Source of the DNA: Azolla caroliniana
Taxonomy: Eukaryota; Polypodiophyta
Assembly (NCBI GenBank): GCA_043228905.1
Contig: JBHGNT010000001.1
Span: 22,506,001 to 22,570,000 of the forward strand
Length of the DNA stretch: 64,000 nucleotides
Reading direction: 5' to 3'
The notes beneath the pieces were generated by a model. The model was not told where the DNA came from, ran no database searches, and was given only the letters and a program-made list of their open reading frames with translations. Numbering within the stretch: position 1 is the stretch's first letter; the number at the start of each line of letters is the position of its first letter. Shown here piece by piece: positions 41,901-53,603 of this stretch. The translations under genes and the position numbers were made by a program.

Positions 41901-43546
41901 ACGTACACAAGCTTTCCCATACGAACCTGGACCTCCGGATCCGTGCAATATGGACCGGGGCAGTGTAATAAGGAACCATGGAATCTTTATTCCAACGGAT
42001 AGTCAGCATCCGATCTTCCCCTCTGATCTTAGTGAAAGTCACAACAACCGAAGTGCTGAAGCAAGATCAAACAATCCTTTCATGTCTATTTCCAATCATG
42101 ATGATGATGAACAGAAGCATCTCCATGGCTTGAAGATGGAGCTCCCCTCAGTCCAATTGACCGAATCTGCAGACAGCAGCTCAGGTCTCTCTAGTCCGTT
42201 CACAACACCACCACCGACAGCATGCCATAATATGCTGCCTCTCTCAGAGGTAGACAGCTTTGGTTGTACTAGAAACAATATGAACGAAACCATCAGTTCA
42301 ACCAGTGATGGTGGTGGCGATGGTAGCTTGCTTGATGCAGTGTTACTTCAATCTGTCCCATTAAATCTTGATCAATTTCTTGCTTCGAATATAAGCATAG
42401 CTGATCAGCCTTCTGCGGTTTCTTCCTGTTCAAGAAATGCCTCTCCCATGGTCTCTTCTTCAAGAAATGTCTCGCCCAGGACTGATGCCGTGCCTGCAAG
42501 CTACCATCAAAGCTCCAATAATATACCATTGGTTGAGAGTGATCCACTTTCTTTCTTAGGTGGTCGATCTCTCACATTGCTCAACGATGATCATCATATA
42601 AAGATGTCTCCCACTTCGTCAGAAGCTCACTCTTCCTATGTATGCCAAGGTTCTGGCTTATTGGCAACAGGCAAGTCCTTATAACTCTCATCACTATTGC
42701 TGTCCATGATTGTTTCTTTTTCTAGTGTATGTTTCCAAATAAATAATAACAGAGCTTTGCTTTGTATGTACGAGAGAGAAGAGGCAGAGAAAAGTTATTT
42801 TTTACTCCTTCTACAAGGCAAAACCACATTATAATGTGTAACCGGGTATGTCCTCCCCATATTAGGAAATACCCTATATACAATAGATATAAAAAGGATG
42901 GTAATAGAGGAACAGGAATGACCAAACTATGGTAATACAGCCCAAGTTTAACCATAACTAATCATGTGATAGGTTTTCGGTAGTTTTCCCTAATTTTATG
43001 ATTAGTATGTATCTGTGGCCTTCTCCGTGAAAAAAAATCCCTGTCATCATTCGTGCCATGAAGAAGAGTTAATCGGGTACAGACAAACCCATCCGGAATT
43101 TGGTAGCAGAAACTAGACAATTACTAGCTGCCCAATAGGATGAGACAAATATGTATAGAAAAGACTTTATACACGGTGGTAGTAGAGCCTTGTACATATA
43201 GCTAACTATGAGAGAGAAAGAAAGATTCATCTTTATGTTCTAGGATTCCTTAAATGTTGAAGAAAGCATTGAGACCAAAACCACCAAATCAGTCCAAAAT
43301 CCAGATGCGTGCACTTAGCTCTAGACACGTGAGAACTTTTAACTTGGGCACATGCTAACATTAATAGAAAACCTAGAATGTAAATTAACTATAGCTTTAG
43401 AAAATGATACCTAAGTAGCTAATGATCTTAGGCTTAGGCTTAAGGAAGTCGTTTTGTCTTAGGAAACATAATGAGACCCAATCATCCACCAGAGCGAACC
43501 CCTTTAGAGAAGTAGTCTTTAGAAGTATGAAGGTTTATTTTCTCTC

Positions 43547-43583
<37 letters not shown>

Positions 43584-43926
43584 TTACATTTTTGTTCATT
43601 ATCCAGGAGAAAACAACTCCGATCAGAAGCTGAGCGAAGTAACCTCGTTACTTCTGAGAAAGATGGAAGGTGAAGAGGAGGATGACCTACTAACTCTCCT
43701 TGCATTCGAAAGGCCAGACTCTTTGCCTGCTTCTGATCTATGCAGCATTGTGACATCTGTTGATCATCAAACTGAAGAGACAACGTATAATGAAGGAGGC
43801 CTAGAAGCCATATTCAGCCAGCCTTCATCTTCTCTTGATTCCGATTTTATCAATGCAATGAGTGGAATTAACAATATGTGGGAGCTAGGTTCATGTGTGT
43901 GGAACAACATGCCAGGTGCTCTCTAG
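38974..43926 (+). CDS. GAMYB-type R2R3-MYB transcription factor
   Basis: Three coding exons: 38974-39618, 41293-42670 and 43607-43926; together 780 codons plus stop, phases agree. GAMYB proteins are nuclear activators acting in gibberellin responses and anther development (family knowledge). Residues 1-128 are an unusual low-complexity extension (Lys-Gln, His-Gln and Glu-rich runs). R2 is about 132-185 with Trp137, Trp157 and Trp177 ([18 protein letters not shown]). R3 is about 186-235 with Phe190 in place of the first Trp, Trp209 and Trp228; it ends [20 protein letters not shown]. The GAMYB-type LYPAG follows, then the ELPSVQ box carrying the microRNA site, and a C-terminus ending in WNNMPGAL, close to the WNNMPG end of GAMYBs. 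The R2R3 splice point after residue 215 is the usual one. R2 and R3 are more diverged than typical ([14 protein letters not shown]). Other start: Met129, which would skip the extension. No disabling change seen. Confidence 0.9.
39358..39360 (+). other. Alternative MYB start codon (Met129)
   Basis: The second plausible start lies just before the R2 repeat (MAPLKKGPW) and would give a protein of 652 residues without the Gln/His/Glu-rich extension. The upstream ATG at 38974 is preferred because the reading is open from there and long. Confidence 0.35.
39619..41292 (+). other. MYB intron 1 (GT-AG, 1674 bp)
   Basis: Donor ATG|gtaact, acceptor ttaccttgtag|CTT, between codons (phase 0), at the position where GAMYB and many R2R3-MYB genes have their R3 intron. 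It is pyrimidine-rich with no repeats recognised. It contains degenerate recurring phrases (tttcgattgctgt, gctttccat), as if built from old short duplications. Confidence 0.9.
42137..42157 (+). promoter_or_regulatory. miR159/miR319-type target site in the MYB coding region
   Basis: 21 nt overlapping codons 497-503 (M-E-L-P-S-V-Q). Core GGAGCTCCC, then CTCAGTCCAA. GAMYB genes carry a miR159 site at this place (known). Against miR159 I count one mismatch at miRNA position 11, G-U pairs at 7 and 20 and an end mismatch. Against miR319 the 3' part CAGTCCAA pairs perfectly with the miRNA 5' end, and the only inner mismatch is at position 10. Confidence 0.85.
42671..43606 (+). other. MYB intron 2 (GC-AG, 936 bp)
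   Basis: Donor AACAG|gcaagt fits the GC-donor consensus; acceptor ttgttcattatccag|G. Phase 1 on both sides, so the join is in frame. A (GA)n tract (43546-43579) lies just before the acceptor. If the intron is kept, the protein ends at the TAA at 42682-42684 after four more codons and loses the WNNMPG end. Confidence 0.75.
43546..43579. repeat. (GA)n microsatellite in MYB intron 2
   Basis: About 16 GA units, ending some 27 bp before the intron 2 acceptor. Confidence 0.9.
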
Positions 43927-46900
43927 GTCTTATTTTACCCATTCTCATGAATTATTATAGCAATACATCGAATATTGGTCCTATTCTATGTGTAATTAAT
44001 TAGCATGTTCTCAAGACACGATTCATTTGGTTGGATAAATTGTTTATTCGAGTGGCATTTACTCTAGGTTTCTTGGGTTGTATGTTGGTTTTAGGCCAGT
44101 CGTGATAGTCACGAGGCTTTTGCATTGAAAATGTTCAGTTAGGGTTGTTTGAAGATGAAATGGAGCACATCTATTAAATTTACCATCAGGTGTGGTTAGC
44201 CTCCTGTACGAGGCTTGCTTTCTATGTATGGATCATCAGTCTATGGAAGCCTCTATCGGTACCAGTCTACCTGCTTTATGGGTTTATGAGCTTTGGACTC
44301 TTGATGGAGTAGAGACCATTGATATTATCTTATGTTTGGTAACATTATCCTAACAATGCATATGGTTAGTAGCTCCCCCCAACATTTGCTTCATTCTCAT
44401 GTTGATAGATGATCACTAGCTGGATGATGCGTGCCACATATCAACAAAACCCCTCCCTGTTTTGCATTCACAATCTAACATTTCACATGGAAAAAGAGAA
44501 TAGATGTTTTTGGTGAATTGATGCCATGCCTGAATTGGAATAGAACTCTAATGCATTCTCTTATCTTGTTTTGAAGTATAATGATGCAATGTTGGAATTC
44601 TCTTCGGATTTGTGGGGTAATCATAAAAAGACCAGAAAATGACTAACGTCAAACTTGGAACTATGTAAATTGCCTTCGTAAATGACTAAGACTACCATTG
44701 TTGACCGAGCTATTACTCACGATCTTACATGAAACCTTTTGTCGTTGTGAGATGGGACGAGTGCTAATGACATTGTGCGGAATTGGAACCATAAGAACCT
44801 AATTTGGTACTAGATGTTCATTTAAGTTGTGAGCACTCCTTGGGGAGGGAGTGAAATATGTCAAATGAAAAACTCGTGGATCACGACAATTCACTCATGT
44901 GCTCTCACAATCCTATAGCTTGAATGAATATGACATTTTGCCCTTGTGCTTCCTTTAAATAGTTTTCTCTTGAAAAGAACATACCATTTGAAGTTCAGAT
45001 GTGAATAACTTTGAGCTTATTAAAACCACCATGTTTTGGGCTTTTAAAGACAATGTATTCCCAATGCATACTAGTCTTCATAATAGACAAGTGGGGAGCA
45101 TGTGTGAATTGTTTGTTAATTCCTTGTAAATAACTTTTTTGATTGATGAGTAGTGTAAAGTGATCATTCCAAGAATAAGATATGAACATTGAAATTGTAT
45201 TCCTCATAAAACTTTTGTGATAAACATCAATCTCCGAGTGTTCTCATCTTTGGATTTTTTTGTTTGGCTTCATTATCTTGGGAATGCATAAAGCATGTGT
45301 GATAGACATCAATCTCCTAGTGTTCTCATCTTTGGAATTTTTTGTTTGGCTTCATTATCTTGGACACACCTTATTGGCCCGAGATTGTCTTCCTCTAATT
45401 GGTCTTATGCCACATCAACTCTCTTTTTCATGCACGCGTGAACAAGATTGTCTTGACATATTCTCCATTTGAACTTTGAAATAGAAATTGAGAAAAACGT
45501 TTCTTTATTGTAGAATGTGAGTTAATGTATGATCTCATGTATCTTAACTCACTTGCTCATATGGGTTTAAGTTGTGAACCAAGCTCTACTTGCCACTTAT
45601 ATACGATAATTTCTAAAATGTTGCTTTTAGTACAGTTCAAGTTGTATGGCTTTGCACCTTCACTCTCCACATTACTATCATAACATGTGCTGATGATTCC
45701 ACCAGGAGCACATAAATCAGAGGGGTCCTTGTTATTGCATGTCCATACTTGAGGAAGTACTTCAAGGCTTCATAGGAGATGTGTTATGATGTGTTGTGTA
45801 TGTATATGGGGCAATGAGGAAATAACTAAAAAAACCATAAATCTCAAGGTGTCATGACACATCTTAAGCCACACGTGACATAAAGTTACAGAGGCTTCCT
45901 TCATCCCTATCTAACCTTAAAGAGCCATTTTGGAGTGTGGTGGAAGGTTTATCAAATGTTGAGTTGGTTTTCCTCTTTGTCCAATTTAGTATCAAATTCT
46001 TGGAAAACCCAAACTTCAAAGTTCAAAATTTTCGTCATTGGCGATATAGTACAAGACCAAGGCTATTGTACCGAGCATTTGTCTCATATTCACAAATGAT
46101 AGAATGGCTTCATCCCTATGCCTAAAGCCATTAGGAGGTTCCTACACAATATAGCTAGGTAGTGTTTGATATCGTCCCTTTGACCATAGTTTATCTAGTT
46201 AGTGTTAGTTAAGGATACCCATAAAATGCACATCTTGCATATACCCTATCATTTTTACTTATTTTCATTTGTTATTGGATTGATTTTGCTTATGTCGGCC
46301 AAAACTAACACAAGCATTGTGATGTTTTTTTTTGTAGGACAATGTTGTCAAGGATTACGTAGGTAGATTGGTGGTAGGTACATGAAGATTTGATGAGCTA
46401 TATTCATAGTTTCAAGGTTGTAGTTAACACCTAAGCTCATTGCAAGAAAATTATATCGTACAAAAACATACAATGTATCAATTTCTTGTACTTGTAACAA
46501 AGAAATTCTATAATAATGGAGTGGTTTTTGTTTAATCACTAGAATTAGCACTTTCCTACTAATTACACGATAAAATTGCATTCAAATTTCTCAAAATGCC
46601 CCAAGCTATAGACTTTCTTTCCTGCCTTCATGATATTCATAGATCATTTACCTCGTACTCGAAAAATTGAGATCTTAGAACATTAATGATAAATATATCA
46701 CCACCCATAGAGGCTTGAAGTGATGGCCAACCGTTTGCAAATCACTTTTAATTAATATGCTACCACACATCAAGTGAAAATACTTTAACATACATATGTT
46801 ATTTTGTAGCAATTGTTTGCCCATTCCCTCTTTAACAACGTCAATATCGACCTTTGAGATTAGTCTATTCCTTATGTATAATTTGTAGATACACAATTGT

Positions 46901-47533
46901 ATAGTAAAAAATAAACATGAGTCATATGCAGTTCTTTTGTCCGTCAAACATGTTCTTAAAAGTTTCCGCATTTTTATCATTTGCCAAAAAAGATGAGAGT
47001 ATGGACTTATAGATGAATGTGATAGAACCACAACACAATCATGCATAAAACTTATCCTTTCTTAATTTGGGGTCTTTATTATCAAATGTTTATTGTTAAT
47101 CTGTGCACCTCTCACATCTTAGATAGTGTAAGTTGCATCTAAACAATATTGTCGGATGAATGTTGATGGTCATCCATATTTATTTTTTCATCGAGAAAGA
47201 GGTATTGATATGAAAGGAACATGGGTTACAAAAGGAGGACAAAACAAATAGGTTATCGATAAATTAGAAACTAACGAAACATTGGTTTATGAAAGGGGAA
47301 TATGAGGGCAAGTATTTAGTATGAAAGCTTCTCTTGGAAAATTGTATATCAGTACACCTATCTAGATGATATGTTCAACTTTGATTGAATTTTCGTATTC
47401 TTCAACTAAAATACCCAATCTTCGTTTGACACTTGAGATCAATGATGCTTTCAAATTCATTGTTTTGTTTTCTATTTATTAGAAAAATGGTAAACTAGTA
47501 ATAATTGCCATGCCTAGAATCGTGTAGACAATG
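43927..47533. other. Intergenic region downstream of the MYB gene
   Basis: The MYB 3' untranslated region must lie at its start, but no clear polyadenylation signal stands out. No coding features or element ends were recognised apart from a tandem duplication at 45225-45367. Confidence 0.6.
45225..45367. repeat. 81-bp tandem duplication
   Basis: acatcaatctcc...gtgttctcatctttgga...tttgtttggcttcattatcttgg occurs at 45225 and again at 45306 with a few substitutions. Non-coding. Confidence 0.85.
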
Positions 47534-48039
47534 AACACAATCATAGATTGACATATTCGCATTCGTGGGGTTTGCCCCACGAATCCATACGAATAGGAAT
47601 ACGAATGCATGTAAATGTATTCGTTTTTTTTTTCTTTTTTAAAGAAAAAAAATAAAAAATAAAAACCTGTTTTTTTCTTGTGAGCGAGTGAACGAACAAC
47701 GAGCAACGAGTGAGGAAGCCTCACCCTACTTCCTCCCTATGCGTTCTGCCCTCACTTTCCTTTGCATATTGTTCTCGGCCATAAAATTAGGGTTTCGGTT
47801 GAAAACCCTAATCTATGTCATAGTCCTAATTTCGACAATATTTCTTTCTTTTGAGCCCCCGTCCATGACTCCCTCTCATGCTCTATTCTAATCCTACATC
47901 CTGTTCTCAGCTCTAAACTTAGGCTTTCACTAAAACCCTAAGTTTAGTAGAAGCCCTAATTAATTAACTAATATTTTTTAATTAATTTTTTAATTTTTTA
48001 ATGAATTAAGATATGTATACAGTATTAGTAAATTAATTA

Positions 48040-48245
48040 ATGTATTAGTGAGTCAATTAATGTTTAAGTGAATTAATTAATTATGATATTAGTGAATCAA
48101 TTAATGTTTAAGTGAATTAATTAATTATAATATTAGCGAATCATTTAATGTTTTAAGTGAATTAATTAATTATGATATTAGTGAATCAATTAATGTTTAA
48201 GTGGATTAATTAATTATGATATTAGTGAGTTAATTAATTATTGAT
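48040..48245. repeat. AT-rich tandem repeat inside the hAT-like element
   Basis: Four to five units of roughly 50 bp of the type aattaattatgatattagtg + aatcaattaatgtttaagtg, with small length changes. Full of TTAATTAA. Confidence 0.8.
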
Positions 48246-48390
48246 GTATGTGTGTATATTCATATATGAGTGATATATGTGTGTATACACATGTATGTAT
48301 GTGTGTATATGTATATATCATATATGTATGTCACTGTGTATATATATATTGCATACATATATCATATATGTATGTGTGTACATGTATATG
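48246..48390. repeat. TATG/TGTA microsatellite
   Basis: Impure alternating purine-pyrimidine (tatatgtatgtgtgta) tract inside the hAT-like element. Confidence 0.8.
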
Positions 48391-48573
48391 TAAACGAATG
48401 GTTTTATAATATTCTTGGGGCTGTTTTATATTCTCAAATATCGCGAATATTACGAATGTCGAATACCACGAATATTACGCATGGGTCAATCTATGAACAC
48501 AATAAATCCCATCTCTTACACAGTTCTCAATGGATAATTCCACATCACTTTTTTTAGGGTTCTTTCAAAGAGA

Positions 48574-48602
48574 GTTATTATTATTATTATTATTATTATT
48601 TA
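48574..48602. repeat. (TTA)n tail of the LINE
   Basis: About nine TTA units; on the minus strand a TAA-repeat tail ending the LINE, in place of plain poly(A). Confidence 0.75.
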
Positions 48603-49033
48603 TAAAAGATTTTCTTCAATAGTATTAAGAACAAAACGCCTGAAGGCTACAACTTGAACCTAGCTACCAAGAAGGTTACAAGTTTCTTTATACAATGATA
48701 TAAAATACGAGGATGTTTACATTTGTTGATATTCAAAGAGTCCATGGAAGTCGATATTGCCATTGAGGCTCTTGAGCTACCATTGTAAACAGGGGCACCT
48801 TTTTCCATAAGTGAAGAAGCTTTTTCCTTTTCTTGTTCACAATATCTAGGGAACCCTGCATATTGTCATATTGTCATAGCCAACAAGTTCTCCCATAACT
48901 CAAACAACACATCTGAGAAATGAATGTCTATCCCATCATAAAGTCGGTTACATCGATATTTCCATAATACCCATAATGTTATTGTGGACACAGTTTTCCA
49001 AATTTGGACAGATCGCACCTGCTTTCGAGGTTG

Positions 49034-50640
49034 CTAGAAGGGACTAACTAATATCAATATTCTATTATGTATTGTCATTGCCTCATGAACATCGTTTGCC
49101 TCATACAACATTAAACCGGAGTGTAATACTCCCCACATTGCTGATCCCCATAAGAATAAGCAATCTACATTTATTGTTAGGAATAAAGACACGACTTTCT
49201 TCCATACTTGTTGAGCAAAAGAACAAGACCATAAGACATGCTTGGTAGTCTCTTGAGGTTCATGGCAAATGGCAAATTGCCGCAAATTGGGTGTCACATT
49301 CCCTTTCAATGCATGATCAACTCGTAGAGCCATATGCACTAATAACCATCGAAAGAGAATAAATTTAGTTGGCCCCTTGAATGACCATATCCATTTCCAA
49401 TAGGTTCTCAAATGCAAAGTGGAAACACCCCAATTGGTCCAATGTTTTTGAGCTGCTGGTATCTTTACATTCTGAGAGAGCAGTAATGATCTTCCAAGTT
49501 TTACTAAGTACTGAAAAAAGGGGACCTTTATGATCTTTTCCCCCAAGGAGTGTGACCAAAGCCAACCCCCTGGATCCTATGTTAAGCTTGCAATAGGATC
49601 TTTTGAATATAACCACATGATATCACACATATGAGCAATTGATGGATAAGGATCAAGGATCCATTTCTTTCTGGTTTTAGCAACCACTCTAACTGGTGCA
49701 CTTCGTAAGTCCTGTAGATAATTGCAATCAAAGGTATAAGATTGCAATCTATTGTTGTCTAGGACCTGAAAATAAGACACGCGCCCATTAGGTGAAACAC
49801 CCTTAACAACCATCAATATATAATTTGTGAAGCATCCAAACCATAGATGTTCTTGCCTCGGTTGGAAGGTTGTTAAAAATGAAGAATATGTTACTGATAA
49901 GGTAGCCGTCATTATCTTGGCACCATGAACTGATTGTAGATGTACAAGTCGATCTTCTTGTGACATTTGTTGAAACTGAGGCCACGTTCTTACAGATGCA
50001 GCTGGCCCATTATCCAATTTACCCCAAGCAAGGTGAGGACGTAGGCCCAATACTTTTCCTACATTATCCCGAAATAGAGAATTGGCAAGCATAGGTTGAT
50101 TAAGTAATGCATCCCAGGTAGAAGGTTTGTCCTTTAGCAAAAATGATTTAATTGCATCCCACGCTCTTATGATTCCTAGCAAAAATCTATTGGATGCAAG
50201 ATTTCTCCTTGGTGTTTTCATGTCATTCAAGAACAACCACTTTAAAGAGGGTGACCATACTCTTCCTATCTTAGGAGTTAATTGCATTAACTGATTTAAA
50301 AACATTCCTTTCCAAGTTTCTGATCCTGGCAACAAACCTCTGATAACAAACTTAGTCAAGAAAGATCTTGACTGCATCAAAGGACCTATCAAACCCAACC
50401 CTCCATTAATTTTAGGTTGAATCAACACATTCCACGCAACTTTGGCTACTGTAGGAGAGTCATGTTTTCCCCCCGAAAGGAAATTCCGGATCAAGCTTTG
50501 CACTTTTGTCATTGCTGATCTAGAAAATAGCCACACAGATGCTATAAACCACATTGATGCCAATAGTACTGTATTTACGACCCGCAAAAGACAATTGTTG
50601 GGCATCCCAATACAATAATTTACATTTTATTGATAATAGC
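49034..50640 (-). pseudogene. LINE RT C-terminal region with zinc-binding domain
   Basis: Minus strand 50605-49577 is open for 342 codons: LASMWFIASVWLFSRSAMTKVQSLIRNFLSGG...KVAWNVLIQPKINGGLGLIGP, the usual plant LINE region after the palm (VxWxxVCxPKxxGGLGLxxL). From 49546 to 49034 follow FKGPTKFILFRWLLVHMALRVDHALKGNV, LRQFAICHEPQETTKHVLWSCSFAQQVWKKV, the zf-RVT domain with C..ET..H....C pattern. Confidence 0.85.
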
Positions 50641-50846
50641 AACAGAGATAGCATTACTTCTGGCCTTAAATCTATTCCAACCATACATCCTAAATATTGA
50701 ACTGGCTCACCACGATGAAGCCATCGGAAAGCATGACCTGGATACCACTCAGGATGATTTTTTGCACCAACCCAAAGGCCAACTGACTTATTCCAGTTAA
50801 GTGATGCACCTGTAGCATCTGAGAAAACTTGCAAAGCATTTTGTAC

Positions 50847-51590
50847 CTAACCGAGATTACTAATCTCCCCGTCAACATAGAGGGCTGTATCATCTGCAAA
50901 TTCAACATCCAGTACAGTGGATTGTGTAATAGGTAATACTAATCCTTTGATACCAGTAGTTGATGATCTTAGGTAGGAGGACAAAGCTTCCCCAAACAAG
51001 ATAAAAAGAAATGGGGCAAGAGGGCATCCTTGCCTAACAGACCTGGATATAGGAAATAGTGTCCCGTATTCTTTAGTAAACAAAACAGAACTAGAAGCAT
51101 GCCTGTAAAGGGATGAAAGACCTTTTATCCATGTGGCTGGAAAACCTAATCTTGATAGCACTGCCTCAAGAAAGTCCCAATCCACTTTATCATATGCCTT
51201 TTCAAAGTCAAGCAATAATACTGCAAGTTGTTGTTTATGTTGCTGAGGAAGCCACATTGTGTATCATGAATAATAGACGGCAATACAGGTCGTAGTCTAA
51301 TTGCAATAGTTTTTGCCACTATCTTATACGCAACATTAAGCAATGTTACTGGCCGCCACTTGACTTCATCACATCGAGCATCCGATCTAGGAATCATATA
51401 TATGATTCCTTTTGTCCATTCCTCAGGCATATTACCCCTTGAGAATATTAAATTAACTGCTCTAGTAATGAGAGAACAAATAAAATCCCAATAACGCAAA
51501 TAAAAGCCAATTCATATTCCATCTTTTCCAGGACAAACATCCTTACCTAAGGATTTAGCTGCAACAAATACCTCTTGAGATGTAAATGGT
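50847..51590 (-). pseudogene. LINE reverse transcriptase palm
   Basis: Minus strand: NMPEEWTKGIIYMIPRSD, WRPVTLLNVAYKIVAKTIAIRLRPVLPSIIHDTQCGF, then after a shift LLLDFEKAYDKVDWDFLEAVLSRLGF, SRSVRQGCPLAPFLFILFGEAL, and VEFADDTALYV with the catalytic FADD. Block order is that of plant L1 RTs. The piece 50834-50520 continues with SDATGASLNWNKSVGLWVG. Confidence 0.85.
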
Positions 51591-51919
51591 TATAATAACT
51601 GAGAGGCCATTACATCTATAACCTTTTGTTCAATAGTTGCAAGAACAACTTGTTGCTTATAAAAATTATATGTCGTAAAAGATTCAGCAGACAATAAGTT
51701 CTGATAATAATTCGAGACTATACTTCGCATCTCAGAGCCATCTGATGTATAGGATCCATCAAGCTGCTTCAAAGAAGTAATAGAAAGAGGTCTAGCTTTT
51801 CGTTTAAATTGATTAAAGAATTCCTTATTGACCTGATCTTGCCTTTGCGACCAACGAGCAACATTACGATGGTAAAAGAAACTTGAGCGTGCTTTCTGTT
51901 TTTCCTTTAGATTGCTTTT

Positions 51920-52426
51920 AACAATCGGCAACGGTTCGGTTCGGTTCGAGAGGGTCCAAACCAAACCGTTAATTTTTTTTAAAACCTAAACCAAATCGAA
52001 CCGAACCGAATCGTGAAACTGTTAAACCGAACGATAAACATTTTCCAAGCCGTTAAACCATTAAACCATAAAAACCGCGGTTTCGTGGTTCGGTTTCGGT
52101 TTTCAACATAGGTCAAATTTTTTATTTTTTAAAATTTATAATATTTCATTTTTTAAAATTTTTAAAATTTTTAAGATGTTCCTAAAATGTGAGAATAAGG
52201 TCTAAAAATGAAAAGATTCTTTAAAAACAATTTTTAAAAAAAATTTAAAAATTTAAAAATTAAAACTGTTAAACCGTTTAAACTGCGGTTTTTGACTGTT
52301 GAAACCGAACCAAACCGTTAAAAAAAACCCAAAACTAAACCAAACCGAACCGTTGAAACCGATAAGCCGTTAAACCGCGGTTTTGTGGTTCGGTTCGGTT
52401 CAAACCGAACCGTTGCCAATTGTTAA
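51920..52426. mobile_element. 507-bp MITE-like element with GGTTC-rich inverted ends
   Basis: Ends aacaatcGGCAACGGTTCGG and, inverted, CCGAACCGTTGCCaattgttaa; flanked by ttgctttt (51912-51919) and ctgctttt (52427-52434), a 7/8 target duplication of hAT size. Both arms are arrays of ggttcggtt/aaccgaacc words; the middle is AT-rich. No gene. It interrupts the LINE between endonuclease and RT. Confidence 0.7.
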
Positions 52427-52559
52427 CTGCTTTTTACTTGCTGCAAATCACAACATAATATAAATGAAGTTGGATACCTTTCCAAAAGTTATTGTAATGC
52501 TGCCAAAGCACGATGCAAGTTAGCAATCTCTGAATTGTAGTGATAAACAGATGCTGAAA

Positions 52560-53500
52560 CTATTTTTGTGAATAGAACTTTGTATCGAGTATGGCATGCG
52601 TCATATTGCTAAGCAAACAGTCATCTGAGAAATTGTATTTTGACCATATTTGTATGATTGACATCCGATGCTTATCCTCAGATAACATTGCAGGAGGGAT
52701 ACGCAATTGTCTCGAGTATCGCCTCTTAGTAAATGTAACCTGTAACTTCAGAGGGTCGTGGTTAGAGATAGCTGATCTTGGAATAATTCCTATGGATCCA
52801 CTTGCTTCCCAAACAATGCCACTAGCATAAAATCTATCTAGTTGAGACAAATTTGTAGCAACCAAGCTTCCATCTGATCTAGAAAACTGAAGGGATCCTT
52901 GTATACGTGAAAATGAATGCACCTTCCATAAATCCAGCAACCCATAAGCAAAACAAAAGTAATCCCAACACTTAGCTTCCCATCCTGAAATTGTAGTAGT
53001 TATACCTCCCAACATGTCAGCAGCATCCTCAATCATATTAAAGTCGCCTCCTACCAACCAACAATCCACTAAACTTACATAATCAAAAAGAGATAGCCAT
53101 AACTTTGCCCTTTCAGCAGCAGAATTAGGGGCATAAAGATTCATAAGGCCAACCTTTTGGGATCTTATTTTTACAATTAGGAATTGTGCCCTTTTATTCA
53201 TAATAGTAGTAGCTGACACAATGATAGACTACAAATGTTGTTTAATTGCAATGCATAGTCCAGCTTGACGGCCAGTGGGGCCAAAAGCGAGAATCCAGAA
53301 GTGAGTTCATCGTCCTGGTAAAATAGATCCATACCTCTGAATTCTATCCATACATAAATGATGCTCTTGTAAAAAAAGAATATCAATATTTCCTACATTA
53401 GCAGTACCTAAATTTGCGCGTAAGAGTCCTTTAAATCTACGAAAAGCCTGACCACCCAAGCCTTGCACATTCTAGGAAAGAAGATGTAAGGTGTCCATCT
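52560..53500 (-). pseudogene. LINE AP-type endonuclease
   Basis: Starts near 53499 with MDTLHLLS, stop, NVQGLGG (usual LSWNxRGLG; Trp replaced by a stop). Then ILFLQEHHL (catalytic Gln-Glu), GLMNLYAPNS, LVGGDFNMI (Asp-Asn), SQLDRFYAS (LDR) and ISNHDPLKL (SDHxP, here SNHDP). These are all the endonuclease motifs in order. Stops and a shift at about 53219. Confidence 0.85.
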
Positions 53501-53603
53501 TACACATATTTTATTGGTGTCCTTTTCTCAAGGAGAGCATCCTGGCGGCCTTTCTGGGCACCCTCCAGAGCTCTTGCTTGTCGTTTTAAAAGCAGATAGT
53601 TCC

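Larger units (their letters stand above)
47534..48503. mobile_element. hAT-like non-autonomous DNA transposon, 954 bp, with 8-bp target duplication
   Basis: Perfect 11-bp terminal inverted repeats CATAGATTGAC (47542-47552) and GTCAATCTATG (48485-48495), flanked by the perfect 8-bp duplication AACACAAT (47534-47541, 48496-48503). 8-bp duplications and ends starting CA are hAT features. No transposase inside. Both subterminal zones are dense in CGAAT/ATTCG words (six within 47553-47625, four within 48440-48480), the kind of arrangement hAT transposases bind. A perfect hairpin ATTCGTGGGG-tttg-CCCCACGAAT lies at 47561-47584. The middle has tandem repeats and microsatellites. Confidence 0.8.

Noticed and set aside
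42671-42684. MYB protein ending at the TAA at 42684
   Set aside because: It would lack the conserved WNNMPG end, which exists in exon 3 with matching phase; kept only as a possible intron-retention form.
48040-48245. Regularly spaced repeats resembling a CRISPR array
   Set aside because: Tandem units without unique spacers, in a plant hAT-like element.
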